DNA of 64,000 nt from Sipunculus nudus (taxonomy: Eukaryota > Annelida > Sipuncula > Golfingiida > Sipunculidae), in contig CM049316.1 in NCBI GenBank assembly GCA_026874595.1, forward strand, positions 52,091,676-52,155,675. Direction: 5' to 3'. A program made the position numbers and the translations under genes. Under the pieces are notes generated by a model, which did no database searches, had not been told where the DNA came from, and saw only the letters and a list, made by a program, of their open reading frames with translations. The first letter of the stretch is position 1. Each line of letters starts with the position of its first letter. Below are positions 1-13,426 of the stretch, piece by piece.

Positions 1-672
1 GTATTCAGCTTCATTTTTTTGTATCACAGTACACGGCTTTATTTGGTTTATATGACAGTACTTAGCTTCATTTGGTTTGTATGAAAGTACTCAGCTTCAT
101 TTTATTTGTATCACAGTACACGGCTTCATTTGGTTTGTATGACAGTGCTCAGCTTCATTTGGTGTGTATGAGAGTACTCAGCTTCATTTTATTTGTATCA
201 CAGTACACGGCTTCATTTGGTTTGTATGACAGTACTCAGCTTCATTTGGTCTGTATGTGAGTATTCAGCTTCATTTTATTTGTATCACAGTACACGGCTT
301 TATTTGGTTTATATGACAGTACTCAGCTTCATTTGGTCTGTATGAGAGTACTCAGCTTCATTTTATTTGTATCACAGTACACGGCTTCATTTGGTTTGTA
401 TGACAGTACACAGCTTCATTTGGTCTGTATGAGAGTATTCAGCTTCATTTTATTTGTATCACAGTACAAGGCTTTATTTGGTTTATATGACAGTACTCGG
501 CTTCATTTGGTCTGTATGAGAGTATTCAGCTTCATTTTATTTGTATTACAGTACACGGCTCATTTGGTTTGTATGACAGTACTCAGCTTCATTTGGTCTG
601 TATGGGAGTATTCAGCTTCATTTTATTTGTATCACAGTACACGGCTCATTTGGTTTGTATGACAGTACTCAG
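1..672 (+). repeat. Trimer array upstream of the first block M
   Basis: A-B-C trimers with several 28-bp monomers. One at 9-36 has seven T in a row where the A monomer normally has TTTTATTT. Others near 558 and 644 begin CTCATTT. The segment matches 14550-15221 (offset 14549) and 17825-18496 (offset 17824) almost base for base, so the window opens inside the same superrepeat that recurs at 13.4-18.9 kb. No gene is seen. Confidence 0.9.
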
Positions 673-1078
673 CTTCATTTGGTCTGTATGACAGCACACA
701 ACTTCATTTGGTTTGTATGACAGTACACAGCTTCATTTGGTTTGTATGACAGTACTCAGCTTCATTTGGTTTGTATGACAGAACTCAGCTTCATCGGGTT
801 TGTATGACAGCACACAACTTCATTTGGTTTGTATGGCAGTACACAGCTTCTTTTGGTTTGTATGACAGCACACGGCTTCATTTGGTTTGTATGACAGTTC
901 CCAGCTTCATTTGGTTTTTATGACAGCACACGGCTCCATTTGGCTTGTATGACAGTTCCCATCTTCATTTGGATTTTATCAAAGTAGTCAGCTCCATTTG
1001 GTTTGTATGACAGTACTCAGCTTTATTTGGTTTGTATGACAGTACACAGCTTCATTTGGTTTGTATGACAGTACACAG
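673..1078 (+). repeat. Block M, full (14 monomers), copy 1
   Basis: Fourteen B-like 29-mers in a fixed order, 406 bp in total. Diagnostic monomers are the 5th (CATCGGG at 792-798), the 7th (CTTCTTTTGG), the 8th and 10th (ending GTTCCCAG and GTTCCCAT), the 9th (GGTTTTTATGACAG), the 11th (GGATTTTATCAAAGTAGTC) and the 13th (CTTTATTTGG). With no A monomers present, TGA falls in frame repeatedly and closes every open frame. This copy carries the 'a' allele (GGATTTTATC) in monomer 11. Confidence 0.93.
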
Positions 1079-2933
1079 CTTCATTTGGTCTGTATGAGAG
1101 TATTCAGCTTCATTTTATTTGTATCGCAGTACACGGCTTTATTTGGTTTATATGACAGTACTCACCTTCATTTGGTCTGTATGTGGGTATTCAGCTTCAT
1201 TTTATTTGCATCACAGTACACGGCTTCATTTGGTTTGTATGTCAGTACACAGCTTCATTTGGTCTGTATGAGAGTATTCAGCTTCATTTTATTTGTATCA
1301 CAGTACACGGCTTCATTTGGTTTGTATGACAGTACACAGCTTCATTTGGTCTGTATGAGAGTACTCAGCTTCATTTTCTTTGTATCACAGTACACGGCTT
1401 CATTTGGTTTGTATGACAGTACACAGCTTCATTTGGTCTGTATGAGAGTACTCAGCTTCATTTTATTTGTATCACAGTACACGGCTTTATTTGGTTTATA
1501 TGACAGTACTCAGCTTCATTTGGTTCGTATGAGAGTACTCAGCTTCATTTTATTTGTATCACAGTACACGGCTTCATTTGGTTTGTATGACAGTACACAG
1601 CTTCATTTGGTCTGTATGAGAGTATTCAGCTTCATTTTATTTGTATCACAGTACACGGCTTTATTTGGTTTATATGACAGTACACAGCTTCATTTGGTCT
1701 GTATGAGAGTATTCAGCTTCATTTTATTTGTATCACAGTACACGGCTTCATTTGGTTTGTATGACAGTACACAGCTTCATTTGGTCTGTATGAGAGTATT
1801 CAGCTTCATTTTATTTGTATCACAGTACACGGCTTCATTTGGTTTGTATGACAGTACACAGCTTCATTTGGTCTGTATGAGAGTATTCAGCTTCATTTTA
1901 TTTGTATCACAGTACACGGCTTCATTTGGTTTGTATGACAGTACTCAGCTTCATTTGGTCTGTATGAGAGTACTCAGCTTCATTTTTTTGTATCACAGTA
2001 CACGGCTTCATTTGGTTTGTATGACAGTACACGGCTTCATTTGGTCTGTATGAGAGTATTCAGCTTCATTTTATTTGTATCACAGTACACGGCTTCATTT
2101 GGTTTGTATGACAGTACACAGCTTCATTTGGTCTGTATGAGAGTATTCAGCTTCATTTTATTTGTATCACAGTACACGGCTTCATTTGGTTTGTATGACA
2201 GTACACAGCTTCATTTGGTTTGTATGTGGGTATTCAGCTTCATTTTATTTGTATCACAGTACACGGCTTTATTTGGTTTGTATGACAGTACTCAGCTTCA
2301 TTTGGTCTGTATGAGAGTACTCAGCTTCATTTTATTTGTATCACAGTACACGGCTTCATTTGGTTTGTATGACAGTACACAGCTTCATTTGGTCTGTATG
2401 AGAGTATTCAGCTTCATTTTATTTGTATCACAGTACACGGCTTCATTTGGTTTATATGACAGTACTCAGCTTCATTTGGTCTGTATGAGAGTATTCAGCT
2501 TCATTTTATTTGTATCACAGTACACGGCTTTATTTGGTTTGTATGACAGTACTCAACTTCATTTGGTCTGTATGAGAGTATTCAGCTTCATTTTATTTGT
2601 ATCACAGTACACGGCTTCATTTGGTTTGTATGACAGTACACAGCTTCATTTGGTCTGTATGAGAGTATTCAGCTTCATTTTATTTGTATCACAGTATACG
2701 GCTTCATTTGGTTTATATGACAGTACTCAGCTTCATTTGGTCTGTATGAGAGTATTCAGCTTCATTTTCTTTGTATCACAGTACACGGCTTTATTTGGTT
2801 GATATGACAGTACTCAGCTTCATTTGGTCTGTATGAGAGTATTCAGCTTCATTTTATTTGTATCACAGTACACGGCTTCATTTGGTTTGTATGACAGTAC
2901 TCAGCTTCATTTGGTCTGTATGAGAGTAATCAG
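1079..2933 (+). repeat. Trimer array, first part of the M-free stretch
   Basis: About 21 A-B-C trimers. Local variants are a 28-bp A monomer with seven T near 1978, a G-to-C change giving ATTTGCAT at 1204-1211, a GTGGGTATTC variant of C near 1189 and 2226, and TTGATATGAC near 2799, which puts a stop in the otherwise open frame. No gene is seen. Confidence 0.9.
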
Positions 2934-4266
2934 CTTCATTTGGTTTGTATGAGAGTACTCAGCTTCATTTTATTTGTATCACAATACACGGCTTCATTTG
3001 GTTTGTATGACAGTACACAGCTTCATTTGGTCTGTATGAGAGTATTCAGCTTCATTTTATTTGTTTCACAGTACACGGCTTTATTTGGTTTGTATGACAG
3101 TACTCAGCTTCATTTGGTTCGTATGAGAGTACTCAGCTTTATTTTATTTGTATCACAGTACACGGCTTCATTTGGTTTGTATGACAGTACACAGCTTCAT
3201 TTGGTCTGTATGAGAGTATTCAGCTTCATTTTATTTGTATCACAATACACGGCTTCATTTGGTTTGTATGACAGTACACAGCTTCATTTGGTCTGTATGA
3301 GAGTATTCAGCTTCATTTTATTTGTATCACAGTACACGGCTTTTTTTGGTTTGTATGACAATACTCAGCTTCATTTGGTCTGTATGAGAGTACTCAGCTT
3401 CATTTTATTTGTATCACAGTACACGGCTTCATTTCGTTTGTATGACAGTACACAGCTTCATTTGGTCTGTATGAGAGTATTCAGCTTCATTTTATTTGTA
3501 TCACAGTACACGGCTTTATTTGGTTTATATGACAGTACTCACCTTCATTTGGTCTGTATGTGGGTATTCAGCTTCATTTTATTTGTATCACAGTACACGG
3601 CTTCATTTGGTTTGTATGACAGTACACAGCTTCATTTGGTCTGTATGAGAGTATTCAGCTTCATTTTATTTGTATCACAGTACACGGCTTCATTTGGTTT
3701 TATGACAGTACACAGCTTCATTTGGTCTGTATGAGAGTACTCAGCTTCATTTTATTTTTATCACAGTACACGGCTTCATTTGGTTTGTATGACAGTACAC
3801 AGCTTCATTTGGTCTGTATGAGAGTACTCAGCTTCATTTTATTTGTATCACAGTACACGGCTTTATTTGGTTTATATGACAGTACTCAGCTTCATTTGGT
3901 TCGTATGAGAGTACTCAGCTTTATTTTATTTGTATCACAGTACACGGCTTCATTTGGTTTGTATGACAGTACACAGCTTCATTTGGTCTGTATGAGAGTA
4001 TTCAGCTTCATTTTATTTGTATCACAGTACACGGCTTCATTTGGTTTATATGACAGTACTCAGATTCATTTGGTCTGTATGAGAGTATTCAGCTTCATTT
4101 TATTTGTATCACAGTACACGGCTTTATTTGGATTATATGACAGTACTCAGCTTCATTTGGTCTGTATGAGAGTATTCAGCTTCATTTTATTTGTATCACA
4201 GTACACGGCTTCATTTGGTTTATATGACAGTACTCAGCTTCATTTGGTCTGTATGAGAGTACTCAG
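2934..4266 (+). repeat. J-to-J superrepeat unit, 1333 bp
   Basis: The unit runs from one extra C-type monomer to the next. It is 46 monomers minus one base; the missing base is in a B monomer near 3695 (GGTTTTATGACAG). The first junction has GAGTAATCAG instead of GAGTACTCAG, a variant that recurs near 8287, 20403, 25813 and 27872. Confidence 0.85.
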
Positions 4267-6672
4267 CTTCATTTGGTTTGTATGAGAGTACTCAGCTTCA
4301 TTTTATTTGTATCACAATACACGGCTTCATTTGGTTTGTATGACAGTACACAGCTTCATTTGGTCTGTATGAGAGTATTCACCTTCATTTTATTTGTATC
4401 ACAGTACACGGCTTCATTTGGTTTGTATGAGAGTACTCAGCTTCATTTGGTCTGTATGAGAGTACTCAGCTTCATTTTTTTGTATCACAGTACACGGCTT
4501 CATTTGGTTTGTATGACTATACACAGCTTCATTTGGTCTGTATGAGAGTACTCAGCTTCATTTTTTTGTATCACAGTACACGGCTTCATTTGGTTTGTAT
4601 GACAGTACACAGCTTCATTTGGTCTGTATGAGAGTATTCAGCTTCATTTTATTTGTATCACAGTACACGGCTTCATTTGATTTGTATGACAGTACACAGC
4701 TTCATTTGGTCTGTATGAGAGTATTCAGCTCCATTTTATTTGTATCACAGTACACGGCTTCATTTGGTTTGTATGACAGTACACAGCTTCATTTGGTCTG
4801 TATGTGGGTATTCAGCTTCATTTTATTTGTATCACAGTACACGGCTTTATTTGGTTTGTATGACAGTACTCAGCTTCATTTGGTCTGTATGAGAGTACTC
4901 AGCTTCATTTTATTTGTATCATAGTACACGGCTTTATTTGGTTTATATGACAGTACTCAGTTTCATTTGGTCTGTATGAGAGTATTCAGCTTCATTTTAT
5001 TTGTATCACAGTACACGGCTTTATTTGGTTTATATGACAGTACTCAGTTTCATTTGGTCTGTATGAGAGTATTCAGCTTCATTTTATTTGTATCACAGTA
5101 CACGGCTTCATTTGGTTTATATGACAGTACTCAGCTTCATTTGGTCTGTATGAGAGTACTCAGCTTCATTTTATTTGTATCACAGTACACGGCTTCATTT
5201 GGTTTGTATGACAGTACTCAGCTTCATTTGGTCTGTATGAGAGTATTCAGCTTCATTTTATTTGTATCACAGTACACGGCTTCATTTGGTTTGTATGACA
5301 GTACACAGCTTCATTTGGTCTGTATTAGAGTACTCAGCTTCATTTTATTTTTATCACAGTTCACGGCTTCATTTGGTTTGTATGACAGAACACAGCTCCA
5401 TTTGGTCTGTAAGAGAGTACTCAGCTTCATTTTATTTGTATCACAGTACACGGCATCATTTGGTTTGTATGACAGTACACAGCTTCATTTGGTCTGTATG
5501 AGAGTATTCAGCTTCATTTGGTCTGTATGAGAGTATTCAGCTTCATTTTATTTGTATCACAGTACACGGCTTCATTTGGTTTATATGACAGTACTCAGCT
5601 TCATTTGGTCTGTATGAGAGTATTCAGCTTCATTTTATTTGTATCACAGTACACGGCTTTATTTGGTTTGTATGACAGTACTCAACTTCATTTGGTCTGT
5701 ATGAGAGTATTCAGCTTCATTTTATTTGTATCACAGTACACGGCTTCATTTGGTTTGTATATGACAGTACACAGCTTCATTTGGTCTGTATGAGAGTATT
5801 CAGCTTCATTTTATTTGTATCACAGTACACGGCTTCATTTGGTTTATATGACAGTACTCAGCTTCATTTGGTCTGTATGAGAGTATTCAGCTTCATTTTA
5901 TTTGTATCACAGTACACGGCTTTATTTGATTTATATGACAGTACTCACCTTCATTTGGTCTGTATGTGGGTATTCAGCTTCATTTTATTTGTATCACAGT
6001 ACACGGCTTCATTTGGTTTGTATGACAGTACACAGCTTCATTTGGTCTGTATGAGAGTATTCAGCTTCATTTTATTTGTATCACAGTACACGGCTTCATT
6101 TGGTTTTATGACAGTACACAGCTTCATTTGGTCTGTATGAGAGTACTCAGCTTCATTTTATTTTTATCACAGTACACGGCTTCATTTGGTTTGTATGACA
6201 GTACACAGCTTCATTTGGTCTGTATGAGAGTACTCAGCTTCATTTTATTTGTATCACAGTATACGGCTTTATTTGGTTTATATGACAGTACTCAGCTTCA
6301 TTTGGTTCGTATGAGAGTACTCAGCTTTATTTTATTTGTATCACAGTACACGGCTTCATTTGGTTTGTATGACAGTACACAGCTTCATTTGGTCTGTATG
6401 AGAGTATTCAGCTTCATTTTATTTGTATCACAGTACACGGCTTCATTTGGTTTATATGACAGTACTCAGATTCATTTGGTCTGTATGAGAGTATTCAGCT
6501 TCATTTTATTTGTATCACAGTACACGGCTTTATTTGGATTATATGACAGTACTCAGCTTCATTTGGTCTGTATGAGAGTATTCAGCTTCATTTTATTTGT
6601 ATCACAGTACACGGCTTCATTTGGTTTATATGACAGTACTCAGCTTCATTTGGTCTGTATGAGAGTACTCAG
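4267..6672 (+). repeat. J-to-J superrepeat unit, 2406 bp
   Basis: Contains most of one copy of a tandem duplication: roughly 3470-5793 is matched by roughly 5876-8025, at offset 2406 and then 2232. The offset changes by exactly 174 bp (two trimers), missing from the second copy near 6700. A 2-bp AT insertion (TGTATATGACAG) near 5760 and a C-C junction at 5483-5540 interrupt the trimer phase. Confidence 0.82.
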
Positions 6673-8294
6673 CTTCATTTGGTTTGTATGAGAGTACTCA
6701 GCTTCATTTTTTTGTATCACAGTACACGGCTTCATTTGGTTTGTATGACTATACACAGCTTCATTTGGTCTGTATGAGAGTACTCAGCTTCATTTTTTTG
6801 TATCACAGTACACGACTTCATTTGGTTTGTATGACAGTACACAGCTTCATTTGGTCTGTATGAGAGTATTCAGCTTCATTTTATTTGTATCACAGTACAC
6901 GGCTTCATTTGATTTGTATGACAGTACACAGCTTCATTTGGTCTGTATGAGAGTATTCAGCTCCATTTTATTAGTATCACAGTACACGGCTTCATTTGGT
7001 TTGTATGACAGTACACAGCTTCATTTGGTCTGTATGTGGGTATTCAGCTTCATTTTATTTGTATCACAGTACACGGCTTTATTTGGTTTGTATGACAGTA
7101 CTCAGCTTCATTTGGTCTGTATGAGAGTACTCAGCTTCATTTTATTTGTATCACAGTACACGGCTTTATTTGGTTTATATGACAGTACTCAGTTTCATTT
7201 GGTCTGTATGAGAGTATTCAGCTTCATTTTATTTGTATCACAGTACACGGCTTTATTTGGTTTATATGACAGTACTCAGTTTCATTTGGTCTGTATGAGA
7301 GTATTCAGCTTCATTTTATTTGTATCACAGTACACGGCTTCATTTGGTTTATATGACAGTACTCAGCTTCATTTGGTCTGTATGAGAGTACTCAGCTTCA
7401 TTTTATTTGTATCACAGTACACGGCTTCATTTGGTTTGTATGACAGTACTCAGCTTCATTTGGTCTGTATGAGAGTATTCAGCTTCATTTTATTTGTATC
7501 ACAGTACACGGCTTCATTTGGTTTGTATGACAGTACACAGCTTCATTTGGTCTGTATAAGAGTACTCAGCTTCATTTTATTTTTATCACAGTTCACGGCT
7601 TCATTTGGTTTGTATGACAGAACACAGCTCCATTTGGTCTGTAAGAGAGTACTCAGCTTCATTTTATTTGTATCACAGTACACGGCTTCATTTGGTTTGT
7701 ATGACAGTACACAGCTTCATTTGGTCTGTATGAGAGTATTCAGCTTCATTTGGTCTGTATGAGAGTATTCAGCTTCATTTTATTTGTATCACAGTACACG
7801 GCTTCATTTGGTTTATATGACAGTACTCAGCTTCATTTGGTCTGTATGAGAGTATTCAGCTTCATTTTATTTGTATCACAGTACACGGCTTTATTTGGTT
7901 TGTATGACAGTACTCAACTTCATTTGGTCTGTATGAGAGTATTCAGCTTCATTTTATTTGTATCACAGTACACGGCTTCATTTGGTTTGTATGACAGTAC
8001 ACAGCTTCATTTGGTCTGTATGAGAGTATTCAGCTTCATTTTATTTGTATCACAGTACACGGCTTCATTTGGTTTATATGACAGTACTCAGCTTCATTTG
8101 GTCTGTATGAGAGTATTCAGCTTCATTTTATTTGTATCACAGTACACGGCTTTATTTGGTTTATATGACAGTACACAGCTTCATTTGGTCTGTATGAGAG
8201 TATTCAGCTTCATTTTATTTGTATCACAGTACACGGCTTCATTTGGTTTATATGACAGTACTCAGCTTCATTTGGTCTGTATGAGAGTAATCAG
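6673..8294 (+). repeat. J-to-J superrepeat unit, 1622 bp
   Basis: Second copy of the 2.4-kb tandem duplication, lacking two trimers. It keeps the private variants of the first copy: CTCCATTTTATT near 6960, CTGTAAGAGAG near 7640 and CAGTTCACGG near 7590. One copy therefore derives directly from the other. Confidence 0.82.
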
Positions 8295-9454
8295 CTTCAT
8301 TTGGTTTGTATGAGAGTACTCAGCTTCATTTTATTTGTATCCCAATACACGGCTTCATTTGGGTTGTATGACAGTACACAGCTTCATTTGGTCTGTATGA
8401 GAGTATTCAGCTTCATTTTATTTGTTTCACAGTACACGGCTTTATTTGGTTTGTATGACAGTACTCAGCTTCATTTGGTTCGTATGAGAGTACTCAGCTT
8501 TATTTTATTTGTATCACAGTACACGGCTTCATTTGGTTTGTATGACAGTACACAGCTTCATTTGGTCTGTATGAGAGTATTCAGCTTCATTTTATTTGTA
8601 TCACAATACACGGCTTCATATGGTTTGTATGACAGTACACAGCTTCATTTGGTCTGTATGAGAGTATTCAGCTTCATTTTATTTGTATCACAGTACACGG
8701 CTTTTTTTGGTTTGTATGACAGCACTCAGCTTCATTTGGTCTGTATGAGAGTACTCAGCTTCATTTTATTTGTATCACAGTACACGGCTTCATTTCGTTT
8801 GTATTACAGTACACAGCTTCATTTGGTCTGTATGAGAGTATTCAGCTTCATTTTATTTGTATCACAGTAAACGGCTTTATTTGGTTTATATGACAGTACT
8901 CACCTTCATTTGGTCTGTATGTGGGTATTCAGCTTCATTTTATTTGTATCACAGTACACGGCTTCATTTGGTTTGTATGACAGTACACAGCTTCATTTGG
9001 TCTGTATGAGAGTATTCAGCTTCATTTTCTTTGTATCACAGTACACGGCTTCATTTGGTTTGTATGACAGTACACAGCTTCATTTGGTCTGTATGAGAGT
9101 ACTCAGCTTCATTTTATTTTTATCACAGTACACGGCTTTATTTGGTTTGCATGACAGTACACAGCTTCATTTGGTCTGTATGAGAGTACTCAGCTTCATT
9201 TTATTTGTATCACAGTACACGGCTTTATTTGGTTTATATGACAGTACTCAGCTTCATTTGGTTCGTATGAGAGTACTCAGCTTTATTTTATTTGTATCAC
9301 AGTACACGGCTTTATTTGGATTATATGACAGTACTCAGCTTCATTTGGTCTGTATGAGAGTATTCAGCTTCATTTTATTTGTATCACAGTACACGGCTTC
9401 ATTTGGTTTATATGACAGTACTCAGTTTCATTTGGTCTGTATGAGAGTACTCAA
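8295..9454 (+). repeat. J-to-J superrepeat unit, 1160 bp (40 monomers)
   Basis: Exactly 40 x 29 bp, that is 13 trimers plus one extra C monomer. The start resembles 2934 onward at offset 5361. It has the single-base variant CAGTAAACGG near 8867, which creates a TAA in the open frame. Confidence 0.83.
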
Positions 9455-11049
9455 CTTCATTTGGTTTGTATGAGAGTACTCAGCTTCATTTTATTTGTAT
9501 CACAATACACGGCTTCATTTGGTTTGTATGACAGTACACAGCTTCATTTGGTCTGTATGAGAGTATTCAGCTTCATTTTATTTGTTTCACAGTACACGGC
9601 TTTATTTGGTTTGTATGACAGTACTCAGCTTCATTTGGTCTGTATGAGAGTACTCAGCTTCATTTTATTTGTATCACAGTACACAGCTCCATTTGGTTTG
9701 TATGAGAGTACTCAGCTTCATTTGGTTTGTATGAGAGTACTCAGCTTCATTTTATTTGTATCACAATACACGGCTTCATTTGGTTTGTATGACAGTACAC
9801 AGCTTCATTTGGTCTGTATGAGAGTACTCAGCTTCATTTTATTTGTATCACAGTACACGGCTTTATTTGATTTGTATGACAGTACTCAGCTTCATTTGGT
9901 TCGTATGAGAGTACTCAGCTTTATTTTATTTGTATCACAGTACACGGCTTCATTTTGTTTGTATGACAGTACACAGCTTCATTTGGTCTGTATGAGAGTA
10001 TTCAGCTTCATTTTATTTGTATCACAATACACGGCTTCATTTGGTTTGTATGACAGTACACAGCTTCATTTGGTCTGTATGAGAGTATTCAGCTTCATTT
10101 TATTTGTATCACAGTACACGGCTTTTTTTGGTTTGTATGACAGTACTCAGCTTCATTTGGTCTGTATGAGAGTACTCAGCTTCATTTTATTTGTATCACA
10201 GGACACGGCTTCATTTCGTTTGTATGACAGTACACAGCTTCATTTGGTCTGTATGAGAGTATTCAGCTTCATTTTATTTGTATCACAGTACACGGCTTTA
10301 TTTGGTTTATATGACAGTACTCACCTTCATTTGGTCTGTATGTGGGTATTCAGCTTCATTTTATTTGTATCACAGTACACGGCTTCATTTGGTTTGTATG
10401 ACAGTACACAGCTTCATTTGGTCTGTATGAGAGTATTCAGCTTCATTTTATTTGTATCACAGTACACGGCTTCATTTGGTTTGTATGACAGTACACAGCT
10501 TCATTTGGTCTGTATGAGAGTACTCAGCTTCATTTTATTTTTATCACAGTACACGGCTTCATTTGGTTTGTATGACAGTACACAGCTTCATTTGGTCTGT
10601 ATGAGAGTACTCAGCTTCATTTTATTTGTATCACAGTACACGGCTTTATTTGGTTTATATGACAGTACTCAGCTTCATTTGGTTCGTATGAGAGTACTCA
10701 GCTTTATTTTATTTGTATCACAGTACACGGCTTCATTTGGTTTGTATGACAGTACACAGCTCCATTTGGTCTGTATGAGAGTATTCAGCTTCATTTTATT
10801 TGTATCACAGTACACGGCTTCATTTGGTTTATATGACAGTACTCAGATTCATTTGGTCTGTATGAGAATATTCAGCTTCATTTTATTTGTATCACAGTAC
10901 ACGGCTTTATTTGGATTATATGACAGTACTCAGCTTCATTTGGTCTGTATGAGAGTATTCAGCTTCATTTTATTTGTATCACAGTACACGGCTTCATTTG
11001 GTTTATATGACAGTACTCAGCTTCATTTGGTCTGTATGAGAGTACTCAG
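9455..11049 (+). repeat. J-to-J superrepeat unit, 1595 bp (55 monomers)
   Basis: Exactly 55 x 29 bp, 18 trimers plus one monomer. The opening monomers, including an AGCTCCATTTGG variant of B followed by two C-type monomers, recur 1595 bp later at the start of the next unit, so the two are tandem copies at their 5' ends. Confidence 0.85.
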
Positions 11050-11068
11050 CTTCATTTGGTTTGTATGA
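9461..11068 (+). other. Open frame (1608 bp) spanning one 55-monomer unit, judged non-coding
   Basis: Runs from TTG in one C-C junction to the TGA created in the next. Both ends are phase breaks of the repeat, which is what an accidental frame in a trimer array would show. Confidence 0.75.
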
Positions 11069-13426
11069 GAGTACTCAGCTTCATTTTATTTGTATCACAA
11101 TACACGGCTTCATTTGGTTTGTATGACAGTACACAGCTTCATTTGGTCTGTATGAGAGTATTCAGCTTCATTTTATTTGTTTCACAGTACACGGCTTTAT
11201 TTGGTTTGTATGACAGTACTCAGCTTCATTTGGTCTGTATGAGAGTACTCAGCTTCATTTTATTTGTATCACAGTACACAGCTCCATTTGGTTTGTATGA
11301 GAGTACTCAGCTTCATTTGGTTTGTATGAGAGTACTCAGCTTCATTTTATTTGTATCACAATACACGGCTTCATTTGGTTTGTATGACAGTACACAGCTT
11401 CATTTGGTCTGTATGAGAGTACTCAGCTTCATTTTATTTGTATCACAGTACACGGCTTTATTTGATTTGTATGACAGTACTCAGCTTCATTTGGTCTGTA
11501 TGAGAGGATTCAGCTTCATTTTATTTGTATCACAGTACACGGCTTCATTTGGTTTGTATGACAGTACACAGCTTCATTTGGTCTGTATGAGAGTATTCAG
11601 CTTCATTTTATTTGTATCAGAGTACACGGCTTCATTTGGTTTATATGACAGTACTCAGCTTCATTTGGTCTGTATGAGAGTACTCAGCTTCATTTTATTT
11701 GTATCACAGTACACGGCTTCATTTGGTTTGTATGACAGTACACAGCTTCATTTGGTCTGTATGAGAGTATTCAGCTTCATTTTATTTGTATCACAGTACA
11801 CGGCTTTATTTGGTTTGTATGACAGTACTCAGCTTCATTTGGTCTGTATGAGAGTATTCAGCTTCATTTTATTTGTATCACAGTACACAGCTCCATTTGG
11901 TTTGTATGAGAGTACTCAGCTTCATTTGGTTTGTATGAGAGTACTCAGCTTCATTTTATTTGTATCACAATACACGGCTTCATTTGGTTTGTATGACAGT
12001 ACACAGCTTCATTTGGTCTGTATGAGAGTATTCAGCTTCATTTTATTTGTATCACAGTACACGGCTTTATTTGGTTTGTATGACAGTACTCAGCTTCATT
12101 TGGTCTATATGAGAGTACTCAGCTTCATTTTATTTGTATCACAGTACACGGCTTCATTTGGTTTGTATGACAGTACACAGCTTCATTTGGTCTGTATGAG
12201 AGTATTCAGCTTCATTTTATTTGTATCACAGTACACGGCTTTATTTGGTTTATATGACAGTACTCACCTTCATTTGGTCTGTATGTGGGTATTCAGCTTC
12301 ATTTTATTTGTATCACAGTACACGGCTCATTTGGTTTGTATGACAGTACACAGCTTCATTTGGTTTGTATGAGAGTACTCAGCTTCATTTTATTTGTATC
12401 ACAATACACGGCTTCATTTGGTTTGTATGACAGTACACAGCTTCATTTGGTCTGTATGAGAGTACTCAGCTTCATTTTATTTGTATCACAGTACACGGCT
12501 TTATTTGATTTGTATGACAGTACTCAGCTTCATTTGGTTCGTATGAGAGTACTCAGCTTTATTTTATTTGTATCACAGTACACGGCTTCATTTTGTTTGT
12601 ATGACAGTACACAGCTTCATTTGGTCTGTATGAGAGTATTCAGCTTCATTTTATTTGTATCACAATACACGGCTTCATTTGGTTTGTATGACAGTATACA
12701 GCTTCATTTGGTCTGTATGAGAGTATTCAGCTTCATTTTATTTGTATCACAGTACACGGCTTTTTTTGGTTTGTATGACAGTACTCAGCTTCATTTGGTC
12801 TGTATGAGAGTACTCAGCTTCATTTTATTTGTATCACAGTACACGGCTTCATTTCGTTTGTATGACAGTACACAGCTTCATTTGGTCTGTATGAGAGTAT
12901 TCAGCTTCATTTTATTTGTATCACAGTACACGGCTTTATTTGGTTTATATGACAGTACTCACCTTCATTTGGTCTGTATGTGGGTATTCAGCTTCATTTT
13001 ATTTGTATCACAGTACACGGCTTCATTTGGTTTGTATGACAGTACACAGCTTCATTTGGTCTGTATGAGAGTATTCAGCTTCATTTTATTTGTATCACAG
13101 TACACGGCTTCATTTGGTTTGTATGACAGTACACAGCTTCATTTGGTCTGTATGAGAGTACTCAGCTTCATTTTATTTTTATCACAGTACACGGCTTCAT
13201 TTGGTTTGTATGACAGTACTCAGATTCATTTGGTCTGTATGAGAGTATTCAGCTTCATTTTATTTGTATCACAGTACACGGCTTTATTTGGATTATATGA
13301 CAGTACTCAGCTTCATTTGGTCTGTATGAGAGTATTCAGCTTCATTTTATTTGTATCACAGTACACGGCTTCATTTGGTTTATATGACAGTACTCAGCTT
13401 CATTTGGTCTGTATGAGAGTACTCAG
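11050..13426 (+). repeat. J-to-J superrepeat unit, 2377 bp
   Basis: 82 monomers minus one base; the missing base is in a CTCATTT monomer near 12326. The part from about 12366 repeats 9728 onward at offset 2638, including the private variant CATTTTGTTTG (9951 and 12589). The unit is a mosaic of earlier units. Confidence 0.82.

Noticed and set aside
9-36. Seven-T run as a Pol III terminator (also near 1978, 4470, 6708, 36329 and 55211)
   Set aside because: It is a 1-bp deletion variant of TTTTATTT in the A monomer; no tRNA-like or other Pol III promoter elements (A and B boxes) are seen upstream.
789-817. CENP-B box around the CATCGGG marker
   Set aside because: TTCATCGGG resembles the two ends of the box brought together, but the spacing between TTCG and CGGG and the central bases are absent.
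673-1078. Block M as a transposable element or insertion
   Set aside because: It is built entirely of the same 29-bp monomer in register with its flanks, with no terminal repeats, target-site duplication or coding capacity.
1061-2053. Repeat-protein gene family with a 29-residue repeat, on the basis of many long + strand open frames
   Set aside because: The frame follows from the 87-bp period, the 29-bp motif is conserved in all three codon phases, starts are mostly TTG, stops coincide with repeat phase breaks, and overlapping frames occur in the same array.
5262-5501. Second-frame open reading frames of about 80 codons (also near 38594, 41783 and 52555)
   Set aside because: They are the same trimers read in another phase, kept open by local 28-bp monomers or by TATTAG/TATGTG variants, and they overlap the main frame.
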